Below, piece by piece: positions 27,299-39,687 of a stretch of 44,069 nt of DNA. The notes below the pieces were generated by a model. It saw only the letters and a list, made by a program, of their open reading frames with translations. It did no database searches and was not told where the DNA came from. Position 1 is the first letter of the stretch. Every line of letters starts with the position of its first letter. The position numbers and the translations under genes were made by a program. The stretch comes from Chloroflexota bacterium (lineage in GTDB: Bacteria > Chloroflexota > Limnocylindria > Limnocylindrales > Limnocylindraceae), in NCBI GenBank assembly GCA_026389555.1, contig JAPLHQ010000004.1, positions 1-44,069 on the forward strand, read 5' to 3'.

Positions 27299-30013
27299 CT
27301 ATCGCCGCTTTGTAGGTTTCGTCTTCGCCTTCACCTTAGCCGCTGGCTTGGCCTTCCCCTTCGGGGCGGCTGTCTTGGCCGCCTTCGGTGCCGCCTTCGG
27401 TGCCGCCTTTGTGCCCCCCTTTACTGCAGGGGCCACCCGTGCGGGCGCCTCGCCGTCCTCGCCGGCAGCGTCGCGCTGTGCGAGCCCCGTGCGGAAGGCG
27501 GCGATCCCAGCGACCTTATCCCCCTCGCGGAGGGTCATCACGCGGACACCCTGGGAGCTGCCGTCATTACGGGTGGCGATGCTCTCAAGCTTCGTGCGCA
27601 CCACCTGCCCTTCTGCGCTGATCAGGATCACCTCTTCATCCGCCTCGCTCACCTGACGAACGGCGACCACCGGCCCCGTCTTGCGTCCTTCGAGCGGGAT
27701 GAGGCGGACACCCTGGGTGCCGCGATGCTTGCGACTGAAGGCTTGGACTGGGACGCGCTTCCCAAAGCCTGTCTCTGTAAGGACAAGGAGGTCGGCGCCC
27801 GGCTCAACGATGGCGGCGGCAACCACAAGGTCGCCCACACGTGCAAGTCGAATACCAATCACGCCGCCAGCGGAGCGTCCCATCGGTCGCGCCTCCTTCT
27901 CATGGAAGCGGCAGATGCGACCCTGTCGCGTTGCGAGCACGATGTCATCTTCGCCAGACGTTGGGATTACCTGCGCAAGTTCGTCGCCCTTATCAAGGGT
28001 GATCGCAATGATTCCTGACGAGCGAACCTTCTCGAATTGCTCAAGCGCTGTCTTCTTAATGACACCCTTCTTCGTAGAGAAGGCGAGGTAGCCGCCCGCA
28101 GTGAAGTTCTGCAAGATGACGGTGGCAACAGGAACTTCGCCCGACTCCACCTGCACACCCGGCAGGTTGACGATCGGGATCCCCTTGTTCTGACGCGACG
28201 CGTCTGGAATCTCGTGCACCTTCGTGCTGAAGCAGCGACCCTTGTTTGTGAAGAAGAAGGCCCAGTCGTGCGTGTTCGCAACCTGGAGCGATTTCACTGC
28301 GTCCTCTTCGCGCGTTGTCATGCCGCGAACGCCCTTCCCGCCACGATGCTGCTGGCGGTATGCGGTGAGCGGCTGACGCTTGATATATCCACGACCACTG
28401 ATCGTGATCACCACATCTTCGTCGGCAATGAGATCCTCATCAGACATTTCGCGGGTTGCATCTTGGGCGATTCGCGTGCGGCGCTTGTCGCCGAACTTCT
28501 CTTTGAGCTTGGCGTACTCGGCGGAGATGATCTTGGAGACGCGCTTCGGGTTGGCAAGGATGTCTTGGAGCTCCTTGATCAGCGCGAGCACCTCCAGGTA
28601 CTCGTCTTCAATCTTCTTGCGCTCAAGCGCGGCGAGCCGGGCGAGGCGCATGTCCAAGATTGCCTGCGCCTGGAGCTCGCTTAGCTTGAACTTCGCCATC
28701 AACTGTTCGCGCGCAACATCAACATCTGCTGCGGCGCGGATCGTCTTGATCACGGCATCAAGGTTGTCGAGCGCAATCTTCAAGCCTTCCAAGATGTGCG
28801 CGCGCTCTTGCGCCTTCTTCAGTTCAAACTCCGTGCGACGGCGGACGATGATGCGGCGGTGTTCAATGTGATGCTGCAGGACGGACTTCAGCGAGAGCGT
28901 CTGCGGCTGACCATCAACGAGCGCAAGCATGTTCATGCTGAACGCGGCGCGGAGCGGGGTGAGCTTCAACAGCTTGTTGAGGACCTTGTGCGGATTCCCG
29001 TCGCGCTTCACCTCAACGTAGATGCGCATCCCGTCGCGGTCGGACTCGTCGCGAAGATCGGCGATGCCGTCAATGCGGCCCTCCTTCACCAGGTCGGCGA
29101 TCTTCTCAACGAGTGACGCTTTGTTCACCTGATACGGAAGTTCGTGGATGATGATCGCGGTGCGGTCGCCGCGCGCCTCTTCAAAGGTGGTCTTCCCTTC
29201 AACAACTACGCGACCACGGCCGTGCGCGTACATCTGGCGGATTGCGTCAACACGTTCCAGTTTTCCGGTGAGCGGATTCTTGACGTTGTCATAACGGTAG
29301 AGAACGCCGCCAGTTGGGAAGTCTGGTGCAAGGACGAAGGCGCTCAGCTCTTCGGCGGTGAGCTGTGGGTTCTCTACGAGTGCGATCGCTGCGTCGGCAA
29401 TCTCGCCAAGGTTGTGCGGCGGAATGTTGGTGGCCATACCAACGGCAATTCCGGACGAACCGTTAATGAGCAAGTTCGGCATGCGCGACGGAAGGACGCT
29501 CGGCTCCTTCTGTGTGCCGTCGTAGTTTGGTGTGAAGTCAACCGTCTCATGATCAATGTCGGCGAGCATCTCACCAGCGATGGCGGTGAGTCGCGCTTCG
29601 GTGTAGCGCATCGCGGCGGCGGAGTCGCCGTCAACAGAACCGAAGTTTCCCTGCCCATCAACGAGTGGGTGACGCATGGAGAAGTCCTGCGCCAGGCGGA
29701 CGAGTGCGTCATAGAGGGCGCCGTCGCCGTGTGGGTGGTACTTGCCCATCACTTCACCCACGATCGCGGCGCACTTGCGGTAGGCGGAGCTGCCGGAGAG
29801 GCCCATCTCGCCCATCGTGTAGAGGATGCGGCGGTGGACTGGCTTGAGGCCGTCACGCACGTCTGGAAGGGCGCGCGCCACGATCACGCTCATGGCGTAA
29901 TCGAGGTAGCTCGTGCGCATCTCGTCTTCAATACGAATCGACTTAACAGTGGTGACGCTGACGCCGTTTGGGCTAATCCCGTCTGCGCCGTTATCTACGC
30001 TCTTATCTGCCAT
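27299..30013 (-). CDS. gyrA: DNA gyrase subunit A, with Lys/Ala/Pro-rich C-terminal tail
   Basis: [66 protein letters not shown] (GyrA box). Confidence 0.97.
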   Translation of the reverse strand: MADKSVDNGADGISPNGVSVTTVKSIRIEDEMRTSYLDYAMSVIVARALPDVRDGLKPVHRRILYTMGEMGLSGSSAYRKCAAIVGEVMGKYHPHGDGALYDALVRLAQDFSMRHPLVDGQGNFGSVDGDSAAAMRYTEARLTAIAGEMLADIDHETVDFTPNYDGTQKEPSVLPSRMPNLLINGSSGIAVGMATNIPPHNLGEIADAAIALVENPQLTAEELSAFVLAPDFPTGGVLYRYDNVKNPLTGKLERVDAIRQMYAHGRGRVVVEGKTTFEEARGDRTAIIIHELPYQVNKASLVEKIADLVKEGRIDGIADLRDESDRDGMRIYVEVKRDGNPHKVLNKLLKLTPLRAAFSMNMLALVDGQPQTLSLKSVLQHHIEHRRIIVRRRTEFELKKAQERAHILEGLKIALDNLDAVIKTIRAAADVDVAREQLMAKFKLSELQAQAILDMRLARLAALERKKIEDEYLEVLALIKELQDILANPKRVSKIISAEYAKLKEKFGDKRRTRIAQDATREMSDEDLIADEDVVITISGRGYIKRQPLTAYRQQHRGGKGVRGMTTREEDAVKSLQVANTHDWAFFFTNKGRCFSTKVHEIPDASRQNKGIPIVNLPGVQVESGEVPVATVILQNFTAGGYLAFSTKKGVIKKTALEQFEKVRSSGIIAITLDKGDELAQVIPTSGEDDIVLATRQGRICRFHEKEARPMGRSAGGVIGIRLARVGDLVVAAAIVEPGADLLVLTETGFGKRVPVQAFSRKHRGTQGVRLIPLEGRKTGPVVAVRQVSEADEEVILISAEGQVVRTKLESIATRNDGSSQGVRVMTLREGDKVAGIAAFRTGLAQRDAAGEDGEAPARVAPAVKGGTKAAPKAAPKAAKTAAPKGKAKPAAKVKAKTKPTKRR

Positions 30014-30048
30014 CTCGTCACCCCCTTTCTTCTGCTATCTGTCGCGGA

Positions 30049-32915
<2,867 letters not shown>

Positions 32916-32934
32916 AATTGAACCCCCCTCTTCC

Positions 32935-33744
32935 TCATGCCGCACTCCCAAAGACGCGGCTCGCGAACTCGTTCGCCGCCTGAGCATACGATTCAGCCCC
33001 TGAGCTCCCTGGTGCGTAGCTACGGATCGAGATGCCGTGGCTCGGCGCCTCAGCGAGGCGCACGGAGCGCGGCACCCGAGCACGGTAGACGAGGTCGCCG
33101 AAGTGGCTCTCCACCTCACGCACCACGTCGCCGCCCAGTTTCGTGCGCGGATCGAGCATGGTCAAGAGGAAGCCGTTCACCTGAAGGTCGGGATTGAGCC
33201 GGTCACGCACGAGGCGAATCGTCGCCATCAGCTGCGAGAGGCCCTCAAGGGCGTAGTACTCGCACTGCACCGGCACGAGCACGGAATCCGCCACCGCAAA
33301 GGCGCTAATCGTGACGAGCCCAAGGGAGGGGGGTGTGTCCACGAGCACAACTTCGGCGTCTCCGGCAAGGCGGAGGCCGGCGGCGAGTTGCCGCTCACCG
33401 CTCTCATCGCCCGCGGCGAGCTCAACATCGATCCCTGCAAGGTCTGCAGAGCCAGGGATCAGGCTCAGGTTCGGCACGGAGGTCGGCTGAGCGAGCTCGT
33501 GCGCAGGACGTCGCCCAACGAGGAGGTCGTACGCAGTGGGTGCGCCTGACGTTGTAACAAAGCCAAGGCCACTGGTGAGGTTGCGCTGTGGATCAAGGTC
33601 AACCACGAGGACTTTATGCCCAGCATGGGCAAGTTCTGCCGCCAGGTTGAGCACGGTCGTGGTCTTCCCTACGCCACCCTTCTGGTTCGCGCAGACAATG
33701 ACCTGTGCTCGGCCGAGGTTTCTTGGCGCTACGACCTCTCCCAC
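32935..33744 (-). CDS. parA: Chromosome partitioning ATPase ParA/Soj
   Basis: VIVCANQKGGVGKTTTVLNLAAELA, VLVVDLDPQRNLTSGLG, LVDTPPSLGLVT. Confidence 0.96.
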   Translation of the reverse strand: MGEVVAPRNLGRAQVIVCANQKGGVGKTTTVLNLAAELAHAGHKVLVVDLDPQRNLTSGLGFVTTSGAPTAYDLLVGRRPAHELAQPTSVPNLSLIPGSADLAGIDVELAAGDESGERQLAAGLRLAGDAEVVLVDTPPSLGLVTISAFAVADSVLVPVQCEYYALEGLSQLMATIRLVRDRLNPDLQVNGFLLTMLDPRTKLGGDVVREVESHFGDLVYRARVPRSVRLAEAPSHGISIRSYAPGSSGAESYAQAANEFASRVFGSAA

Positions 33745-33785
33745 ACGGAGAGTGTAGCAGGAGGGGCTTCCTTCGCCCGCCTTCG

Positions 33786-33801
33786 CGTTTCACGTGGAAC
33801 A
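33786..33801. promoter_or_regulatory. parS: parS-like centromere site
   Basis: CGTTTCACGTGGAACA matches 14 of 16 positions of TGTTTCACGTGAAACA; lies between parA and mreD starts. Confidence 0.85.
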
Positions 33802-33817
33802 GGAGTATCCTCTCCGC

Positions 33818-34321
33818 ATGATGAACCGGCGCACGCTCCTCCTGCTCGCGATCGCCCTTGCTGCCCTGATCCAGGCACGCCTCCTCCCTGAAGTCGGCCT
33901 TGAGACCGTCTTCAGCCTCCCCCTCTTCGTCCTCCTCATGCTCAGCTCTGTACGTCGGCGAAGCACCCTCATTCTGGGCGCATTTATCGCCGGGTTCCTC
34001 ATCGACACCCTCCTCTGGCGACCCCTTGGGCAGACTGCGCTCGCGTTGAGCGCGGCGGTGCTTGTGGCAGCCGCTGTTCGAGGGAGTGGGGACGCTGGCT
34101 GGGCACGCCGCAGCGTGGCCGCCATCGCCGGGTACGCGGCCGCAGCGGCCGTTCTGATTCTGAGCAGCAGCCTCCTAGGGATCGGCACCACCGCGGCAGG
34201 GCCTGGGGGGCCAGAGCGCCTCGCGATCAACGCCGCCCTCCTCGTCTTCGGCAGCGTGGTCGGAGCGCGACGACGCGCGCAACAGCTGCGCGAACGGCCG
34301 CTTGACGATCGCCTCGGTTAA
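33818..34321 (+). CDS. mreD: MreD-like rod-shape membrane protein
   Basis: Multi-TM MNRRTLLLLAIALAALIQARLLPEVGLETVFSLPLFVLLMLSSVRR; followed directly by mrdA and rodA. Start set at MMNRR. Confidence 0.65.
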   Translation: MMNRRTLLLLAIALAALIQARLLPEVGLETVFSLPLFVLLMLSSVRRRSTLILGAFIAGFLIDTLLWRPLGQTALALSAAVLVAAAVRGSGDAGWARRSVAAIAGYAAAAAVLILSSSLLGIGTTAAGPGGPERLAINAALLVFGSVVGARRRAQQLRERPLDDRLG

Positions 34322-34323
34322 GT

Positions 34324-36213
34324 ATGAGTAGTACTCAGATATACAAGCGACCGTTGCGATATCTCGTGGCGGCCGTATTCACCGCGTTGCTTAGCGGCCT
34401 TCTCAGTGCGCGACTTATCGCGGTAGAGGTCGGCGGCGGTGGCGCATCGTCGCGAGACTTCAGCACACTCGCCGACGGACACCGCGTGATTGAAGAGGTG
34501 ATTGCACCACCACGCGGACTGATTCTCGATCGCACTGGACGCGTACTCGCAGAAAACATTGCAACGTACGCTGTGCAGATTCGTCCGGGCGATTTACCGC
34601 TCACCATTCGTCCACAGGTGGTGAAGACACTCGGTGAGATTCTGCAGATTGATCCCGTGAAGATCACCATGACACTTGATCGCGCAACCGGATCAATCTG
34701 GGAGCCAGTTCGAATCGCCAGTGTGGTTGATGAACGCGTCACGCGATTTATTGAAGAAGAGAGCGCAGCACTTCCTGGTGTTGAGGTGATCTTTGAACCG
34801 CGGCGACAGTATCCATATGGTGAGTTGATCAGTCAGGTCATTGGCTATGTTGGGCGCATTGATGCGTTGGAGCTCAGCGCACTCTCAAGTGCCGGATACA
34901 ACGAACTTGATTACATCGGACGCGCTGGTGTTGAACAGAGCTACGAAGAGGCGCTGCGCGGCGAGCCCGGTGTTCGGCAGGTTGAGATTGATGTGCAGGG
35001 ACGCATCGTCCGAGAACTCGGTGTGACGAAGACACCGATCGCCGGGAAGAGCGTGGTACTCACCATTGACATGGCTGCGCAACAGCGCGCGTTTGATGCC
35101 CTCGCATGGGGAGTAAAGGCCGCGGGGAATAAAGAAGGCGTTGTGACGAGCGTCAACCCGCAGAACGGGGAGATCATTGCGATGGCCTCACTCCCAACAT
35201 ATGACAACAACCTCTTCGCGTCAGGGATCACCACGGCGCAGTATCAGAAGTATCTGAACAACAAGAACGCGCCACTCCTCAACCATGCGGTTGGCTCACA
35301 CTTCCCGCCCGGAAGTACCTACAAACTCGTGACCTACTCCTGCGCGCTAGAGAACCGCGTCGTTGGTGTTGATGAGACGCTCGTTACGCCCGCATACCTT
35401 GAAGTTGGTGGGCAGAAGTTCTACGAGTGGAATCGCGCAGGATTTGGGCGACGACTCACGCCAGCGCAGGGCTTCTCGTACAGCTCAGCGGTAATCACAT
35501 ATCAACTCGCACAACGGCTGAAGATTGATCGTCTTGCAGCGTGTGGTCGAGCATGGGGATTCGGTGAGCCAACGGGGATCGATCTGCCGACAGAGATTGG
35601 AGGCGTAGTGCCAGATCAAAACTGGGCGCGCACCACGATTAACCGCACCCTCTATGACGGCGAGGTGCTGCAATCTGCGCTCGGCCAGGGGTACGACTTG
35701 GCAACACCACTCCAGGTGATGAACTCATTCGCCGCGCTCGCCAACGGTGGGACGCTCTGGCAGCCACATGTGGTGTTGGAGCTGCGCAACCCAGACGGCA
35801 CGCTGGCCGAGACGATTACGCCAGTAGAGAAGGGGCGCGTTGGGATGCGTGCCGCAACACTGGCGGAGATGCGTCGCGCTGCGCGACTCGTGGTGGCGAA
35901 CAGCGCAATGACGCGCAACCTCGGCCAGATTCCGCTCAACCTCACCGGTAAGACGGGCACCGCCGAGTACGGCGTACGTGACAAGCAGGGGCGACTCCCG
36001 TATCACAACTGGATCTCTGGCTTTGTTGCACCAACGGACGACTGGAGTAAGACAGACGCCGATTTCGCGTATGTGGTCTTCATGCACGGATCAAACACCG
36101 CAGCGAACGCTGCCATTGAAGTACTGAAGCGCTACTTGCAGTTGCAGTACGACCTGAAGCGCGACTATCGCATCCCTGGCTCGATGTCGATTGGAAACTA
36201 CTATGGCGAATAG
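34324..36213 (+). CDS. mrdA: Penicillin-binding protein 2 (elongasome transpeptidase)
   Basis: PPRGLILDRTGRVLAEN, HFPPGSTYKLVTY (SxxK), LTGKTGTAEYG (KTG). Confidence 0.93.
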   Translation: MSSTQIYKRPLRYLVAAVFTALLSGLLSARLIAVEVGGGGASSRDFSTLADGHRVIEEVIAPPRGLILDRTGRVLAENIATYAVQIRPGDLPLTIRPQVVKTLGEILQIDPVKITMTLDRATGSIWEPVRIASVVDERVTRFIEEESAALPGVEVIFEPRRQYPYGELISQVIGYVGRIDALELSALSSAGYNELDYIGRAGVEQSYEEALRGEPGVRQVEIDVQGRIVRELGVTKTPIAGKSVVLTIDMAAQQRAFDALAWGVKAAGNKEGVVTSVNPQNGEIIAMASLPTYDNNLFASGITTAQYQKYLNNKNAPLLNHAVGSHFPPGSTYKLVTYSCALENRVVGVDETLVTPAYLEVGGQKFYEWNRAGFGRRLTPAQGFSYSSAVITYQLAQRLKIDRLAACGRAWGFGEPTGIDLPTEIGGVVPDQNWARTTINRTLYDGEVLQSALGQGYDLATPLQVMNSFAALANGGTLWQPHVVLELRNPDGTLAETITPVEKGRVGMRAATLAEMRRAARLVVANSAMTRNLGQIPLNLTGKTGTAEYGVRDKQGRLPYHNWISGFVAPTDDWSKTDADFAYVVFMHGSNTAANAAIEVLKRYLQLQYDLKRDYRIPGSMSIGNYYGE

Positions 36214-36249
36214 TGCACGCGATCAACGCGTAGGACGAGGAGGCTACTG

Positions 36250-37398
36250 ATGGGTCTTGGATCGCCAATCACACGAGGGCCGTTTGGTGCGGCGGGCTGG
36301 GTTGGCAGCATCGTGCGCCGCATGGACTGGCTCTCCACTGCTGCTATTGGACTCCTCATGATCTGCGGACTCGGCATGGCGTGGATCAACGCTCGAAGTT
36401 ATGGGCAGGAGCTCTTTGATCCTTCATCAATCTTCTTGCGATCCATTATTTGGCTCTCACTCTCAGTCGCTACATTCTCCATCGTCACCGCGATTAACTG
36501 GCGCTGGATTCGCACGTTCGCATGGCCACTCTACGGTGCGAACCTTCTCCTGCTCATCGCAACGCTCATCTTTGGCCAAGACTCTGGCGGTAACTCGCGC
36601 GCAATCGCAGTGTTTGGCATCGCAATCCAATCGAGCGAGATTGCAAAGATCTTGACGCTTGTTGCACTCGCCACCGTCCTCACGCGTGAAAGTGCAGAGG
36701 CCGACACGCTCTCTAACACGCTGCTCGGCAGCCTCGTGGTTGCGCCACCTTTTATCCTTGTTGCAATCCAACCAGACGCTGGGACGGCGCTGATCATTGC
36801 CGCCGCGCTATTTGGCGGCCTGCTCCTCTCTGGCGCCGCGACGCGCTGGATTGCTGGGCTTGCAGGTCTCGGCGTCCTGCTCCTTCCACTCATTTGGGCC
36901 TTCGTGATCGCCGACTACCAGAAGGAGCGGTTGATCGCCTTTATTGATCCAAACGCTGATCCAGCCGGACCGAAGTACCAGCTGGAGCAGGCACTCACAG
37001 CGATTCGCAGTGGTGGCCTCTTCGGCATTGGGTTTGATGGGACGGGTGGAATCAATCCGCTGCCGGTACAAGAGAGCGACTTCGTCTTTGCGGCGCTCGT
37101 TCGAAGCTTCGGGTTAGTCGGCGGCCTTCTTGTCATCGGCCTCATTGGACTGCTCGTTGCACGACTGATCTGGCACGCCTGGGAGTCACCGGACAGCTTC
37201 GGCACGGTGCTCGGCGGTGGGCTCGCCGCGATCATCCTCTTTCAGGGCGGGGTCAACATCGCGATGAACCTTGGAGCTGCCCCTATTACTGGGATTCCAC
37301 TCCCATTCGTCAGTTACGGCGGAGCCTCCGCCATCTCGCTCGCCTTCGGCCTTGGCCTCGTGCAAAGCCACCGGGTCCACCAGGGGGGTGGCGCCTAA
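36250..37398 (+). CDS. rodA: SEDS-family rod shape-determining protein RodA
   Basis: LVAIQPDAGTALIIAAALFGGLLLSG, QALTAIRSGGLFGIGFDG, ESDFVFAALVRSFGLVGGLLVI, PFVSYGGASAISLAFGLGLV. Confidence 0.94.
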   Translation: MGLGSPITRGPFGAAGWVGSIVRRMDWLSTAAIGLLMICGLGMAWINARSYGQELFDPSSIFLRSIIWLSLSVATFSIVTAINWRWIRTFAWPLYGANLLLLIATLIFGQDSGGNSRAIAVFGIAIQSSEIAKILTLVALATVLTRESAEADTLSNTLLGSLVVAPPFILVAIQPDAGTALIIAAALFGGLLLSGAATRWIAGLAGLGVLLLPLIWAFVIADYQKERLIAFIDPNADPAGPKYQLEQALTAIRSGGLFGIGFDGTGGINPLPVQESDFVFAALVRSFGLVGGLLVIGLIGLLVARLIWHAWESPDSFGTVLGGGLAAIILFQGGVNIAMNLGAAPITGIPLPFVSYGGASAISLAFGLGLVQSHRVHQGGGA

Positions 37399-37445
37399 CC
37401 CGCCTCGCGGCGCCTAGCCCCCCGCACGCCTGAGCACGGCTGCGG

Positions 37446-37475
37446 TTGACGCGGGTGCGAGGGTACGCCTAGACT
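37446..37475 (+). promoter_or_regulatory. Putative promoter for rplU-rpmA
   Basis: TTGACG (37446-37451), 18-bp spacer, TAGACT (37470-37475), about 90 bp leader to rplU. Confidence 0.45.
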
Positions 37476-37562
37476 CTCCCTCCCGCGCCTGACCTCTCCG
37501 TCAGCCTGCGGATCGCGGCGAAGCCGCTGGAAACACAGGGTAATAAGAAGGGTGAACGAAGC

Positions 37563-38138
37563 ATGTACGCAGTCATCGAAACAGGTGGGAAGCAGTATCG
37601 CGTGGAGCTCGGCAGCGAGCTGCATGTTGAGTTGCTTGACGCTACCCCAGGTAGCGAGGTCACCTTCGATCGCGTACTCCTTGTTCGCACCGCAACCTCT
37701 ACTGAGGTTGGTACGCCCGTTGTGAGCGGCGCAAAGGTCACCGCACTTGTGGTTGGCCAGGAGCGCGGCGTCAAGACGATCAGCTTTAAGTATCGACCGA
37801 AGGCGCGCAGCCGCGTCACTAAGGGACACCGCCAGGAGCTTCACCTTATTAAGGTCACCGAAGTTGCGGTGAATGGCACCAGCGCGAAGGCACTCTGGGA
37901 GGCCGGCGCAGCTGATCGCGAGAAGGTGAAGGCCGCAGCAGTGAAGGCCGCCGCAGAGCGCGCGCAGGCTGACGCCGCACTCGCCGAGAAGCTGAAGGTT
38001 GCAGCACCGGTTGAGAAGAGCGACGCGAAGGCTGCAGCAAAGCCTGCCGCAAAGAGCGCAGCGAAGCCGGCGGCGAAGTCCACCACGAAGCCAGCAGCGA
38101 AGAAGTCGGCGGCGAAGAAGCCAGCCGACGCTGAATAA
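37563..38138 (+). CDS. rplU: 50S ribosomal protein bL21 with about 85-90 aa Ala/Lys-rich C-terminal extension
   Basis: MYAVIETGGKQYRVELGSELHVELLD...VVGQERGVKTISFKYRPKARSRVTKGHRQELHLIKVTEV then KPAAKSAAKPAAKSTTKPAAKKSAAKK. Confidence 0.95.
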   Translation: MYAVIETGGKQYRVELGSELHVELLDATPGSEVTFDRVLLVRTATSTEVGTPVVSGAKVTALVVGQERGVKTISFKYRPKARSRVTKGHRQELHLIKVTEVAVNGTSAKALWEAGAADREKVKAAAVKAAAERAQADAALAEKLKVAAPVEKSDAKAAAKPAAKSAAKPAAKSTTKPAAKKSAAKKPADAE

Positions 38139-38160
38139 GTAACGAGTCAAGGAGGACGTC

Positions 38161-38427
38161 ATGGCACATAAGAAGGCAGGATCAAGCAGCCGCAACGGAC
38201 GCGACAGCGCTGGTCAGCGCCTTGGCGTGAAGGTTGGCGACGGCGAGTTCATCAACGCAGGCGGCATTATCGTGCGCCAGCGCGGAACGCAGTTTGCCGC
38301 TGGACGTGGCGTTGGCCTTGGGAGCGACTACACCATCTACGCAACCGTTACAGGTCGCGTGAAGTTTGACTACGCGTCGCGCTTGAAGAAGCGCGTCAAC
38401 GTGGTTGCTTCCGCGCCGGACGCCTAG
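38161..38427 (+). CDS. rpmA: 50S ribosomal protein bL27
   Basis: [45 protein letters not shown]. Confidence 0.97.
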   Translation: MAHKKAGSSSRNGRDSAGQRLGVKVGDGEFINAGGIIVRQRGTQFAAGRGVGLGSDYTIYATVTGRVKFDYASRLKKRVNVVASAPDA

Positions 38428-38437
38428 AGAGTCGCTG

Positions 38438-38647
38438 ATGAAGCCAGAGATTCATCCAAAGTACGGCGAGATCCAGATCACGTGTCTGGCATGCAGCACC
38501 AAGTTCACCGTTGGCTCAACGCGCGCCGGCGAGATGAAGACCGAAGTCTGCTCGAACTGCCACCCGTTCTTTACGGGGAAGCAGATCCTGTTGGACACCG
38601 CAGGTCAGGTGGAGCGATTCCAGAAGCGCCTCGGGCGCTCGCGCTGA
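38438..38647 (+). CDS. rpmE: 50S ribosomal protein bL31 (zinc-binding Cys+ type)
   Basis: MKPEIHPKYGEIQITCLACSTKFTVGSTRAGEMKTEVCSNCHPFFTGKQ. Confidence 0.96.
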   Translation: MKPEIHPKYGEIQITCLACSTKFTVGSTRAGEMKTEVCSNCHPFFTGKQILLDTAGQVERFQKRLGRSR

Positions 38648-38652
38648 TCTCC

Positions 38653-39687
38653 GTGCGACGCCACTGTGGCGTCGTTGTGCGACGCGCATCACACCTTCTC
38701 GCGTTTGGGCTCGCAAACCTTGCCGCCCCTGCGCGCAGCGTGGCCTACGGCGGACAGGCGCTTGTTGACGGAATTCTGATGCGTGGGCCGGCGCATATCG
38801 GCGTGGCGATTCGCGTCCCAGACGGGAGCATCCTCACCACCACTGAACCGCTGCCGAATGGCGTGCTGCGAAAACGTGCGGCAAAACTTCCGATCGCACG
38901 CGGCGTTGTGATCCTTGTTGAGACACTCGTTCTCGGGAGTCGCTGGCTTCTTCGTAGTGCCGAGCTCTCTTCAGGCCAGGCGTCGGTTGGCACGCCTTCA
39001 TCGCGTGGTGATCGCGCGCTCTCCGCGGTGACCGTTGTCCTCACGCTCGTCTTTGTGATGGCGCTCTTCAACATCATCCCAGCGGTGAGCGCGTCGCTTC
39101 TTCTGAGTGCGCTCTCGATTGACTCACTGCTCGCAGAACGCTTGCTGGACGGCATCTTGCAGATCATGATCCTGATCGCGTACCTCTCACTCGCGGGGCG
39201 CAGCCGTGACATTGATCGCACGTATCGCTATCACGGCGCGGAGCACCGCGCGATCCATGCACTAGAGAACGGTGACAAGTTGACGCGCGCCGATCTTGCG
39301 CGCTGGCCAACCGCACACCCACGCTGCGGCACCGAGTTTCTTGTTGTCGTCATTCTGGTGAGCCTCGTCGCCTTCACAACACTCGGCCGTCTCGACCCAC
39401 TCGCAACCGTGGTGAGCCGCATCTTCGGCATCCCACTTGTTGCTGGCCTCGCCTACGAAATCCTTCGCCTCCTCGGGAAGTACCGAACCAATCCGATCGC
39501 TCGCGCGCTCGCCGCACCAGGACTTGCGGTGCAGCGCATCACCACGCGCCTCCCAGATGACGAGATGCATGACGTTGCAATTGCGGCACTCACCGTTGCC
39601 GTAGAAGCTGGCGGCGAGAGCGTCCCCGCCGGGTCAGAGCGACCAGCATGGGGAGCCTTGCAGCACGAGGCGGCAACTCATGGCTGA
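38653..39687 (+). CDS. DUF1385 membrane protein
   Basis: AYGGQALVDGILMRGP, YRYHGAEHRAIHALENG, HPRCGTEFLVVV; likely GTG start, ATGGCTGA overlap with prfA. Confidence 0.88.
   Translation: MRRHCGVVVRRASHLLAFGLANLAAPARSVAYGGQALVDGILMRGPAHIGVAIRVPDGSILTTTEPLPNGVLRKRAAKLPIARGVVILVETLVLGSRWLLRSAELSSGQASVGTPSSRGDRALSAVTVVLTLVFVMALFNIIPAVSASLLLSALSIDSLLAERLLDGILQIMILIAYLSLAGRSRDIDRTYRYHGAEHRAIHALENGDKLTRADLARWPTAHPRCGTEFLVVVILVSLVAFTTLGRLDPLATVVSRIFGIPLVAGLAYEILRLLGKYRTNPIARALAAPGLAVQRITTRLPDDEMHDVAIAALTVAVEAGGESVPAGSERPAWGALQHEAATHG

Noticed and set aside
38161-38440. Expected obg gene after rpmA
   Set aside because: Not present; rpmE follows directly. Absence from this locus is common enough that I do not count it as a finding.
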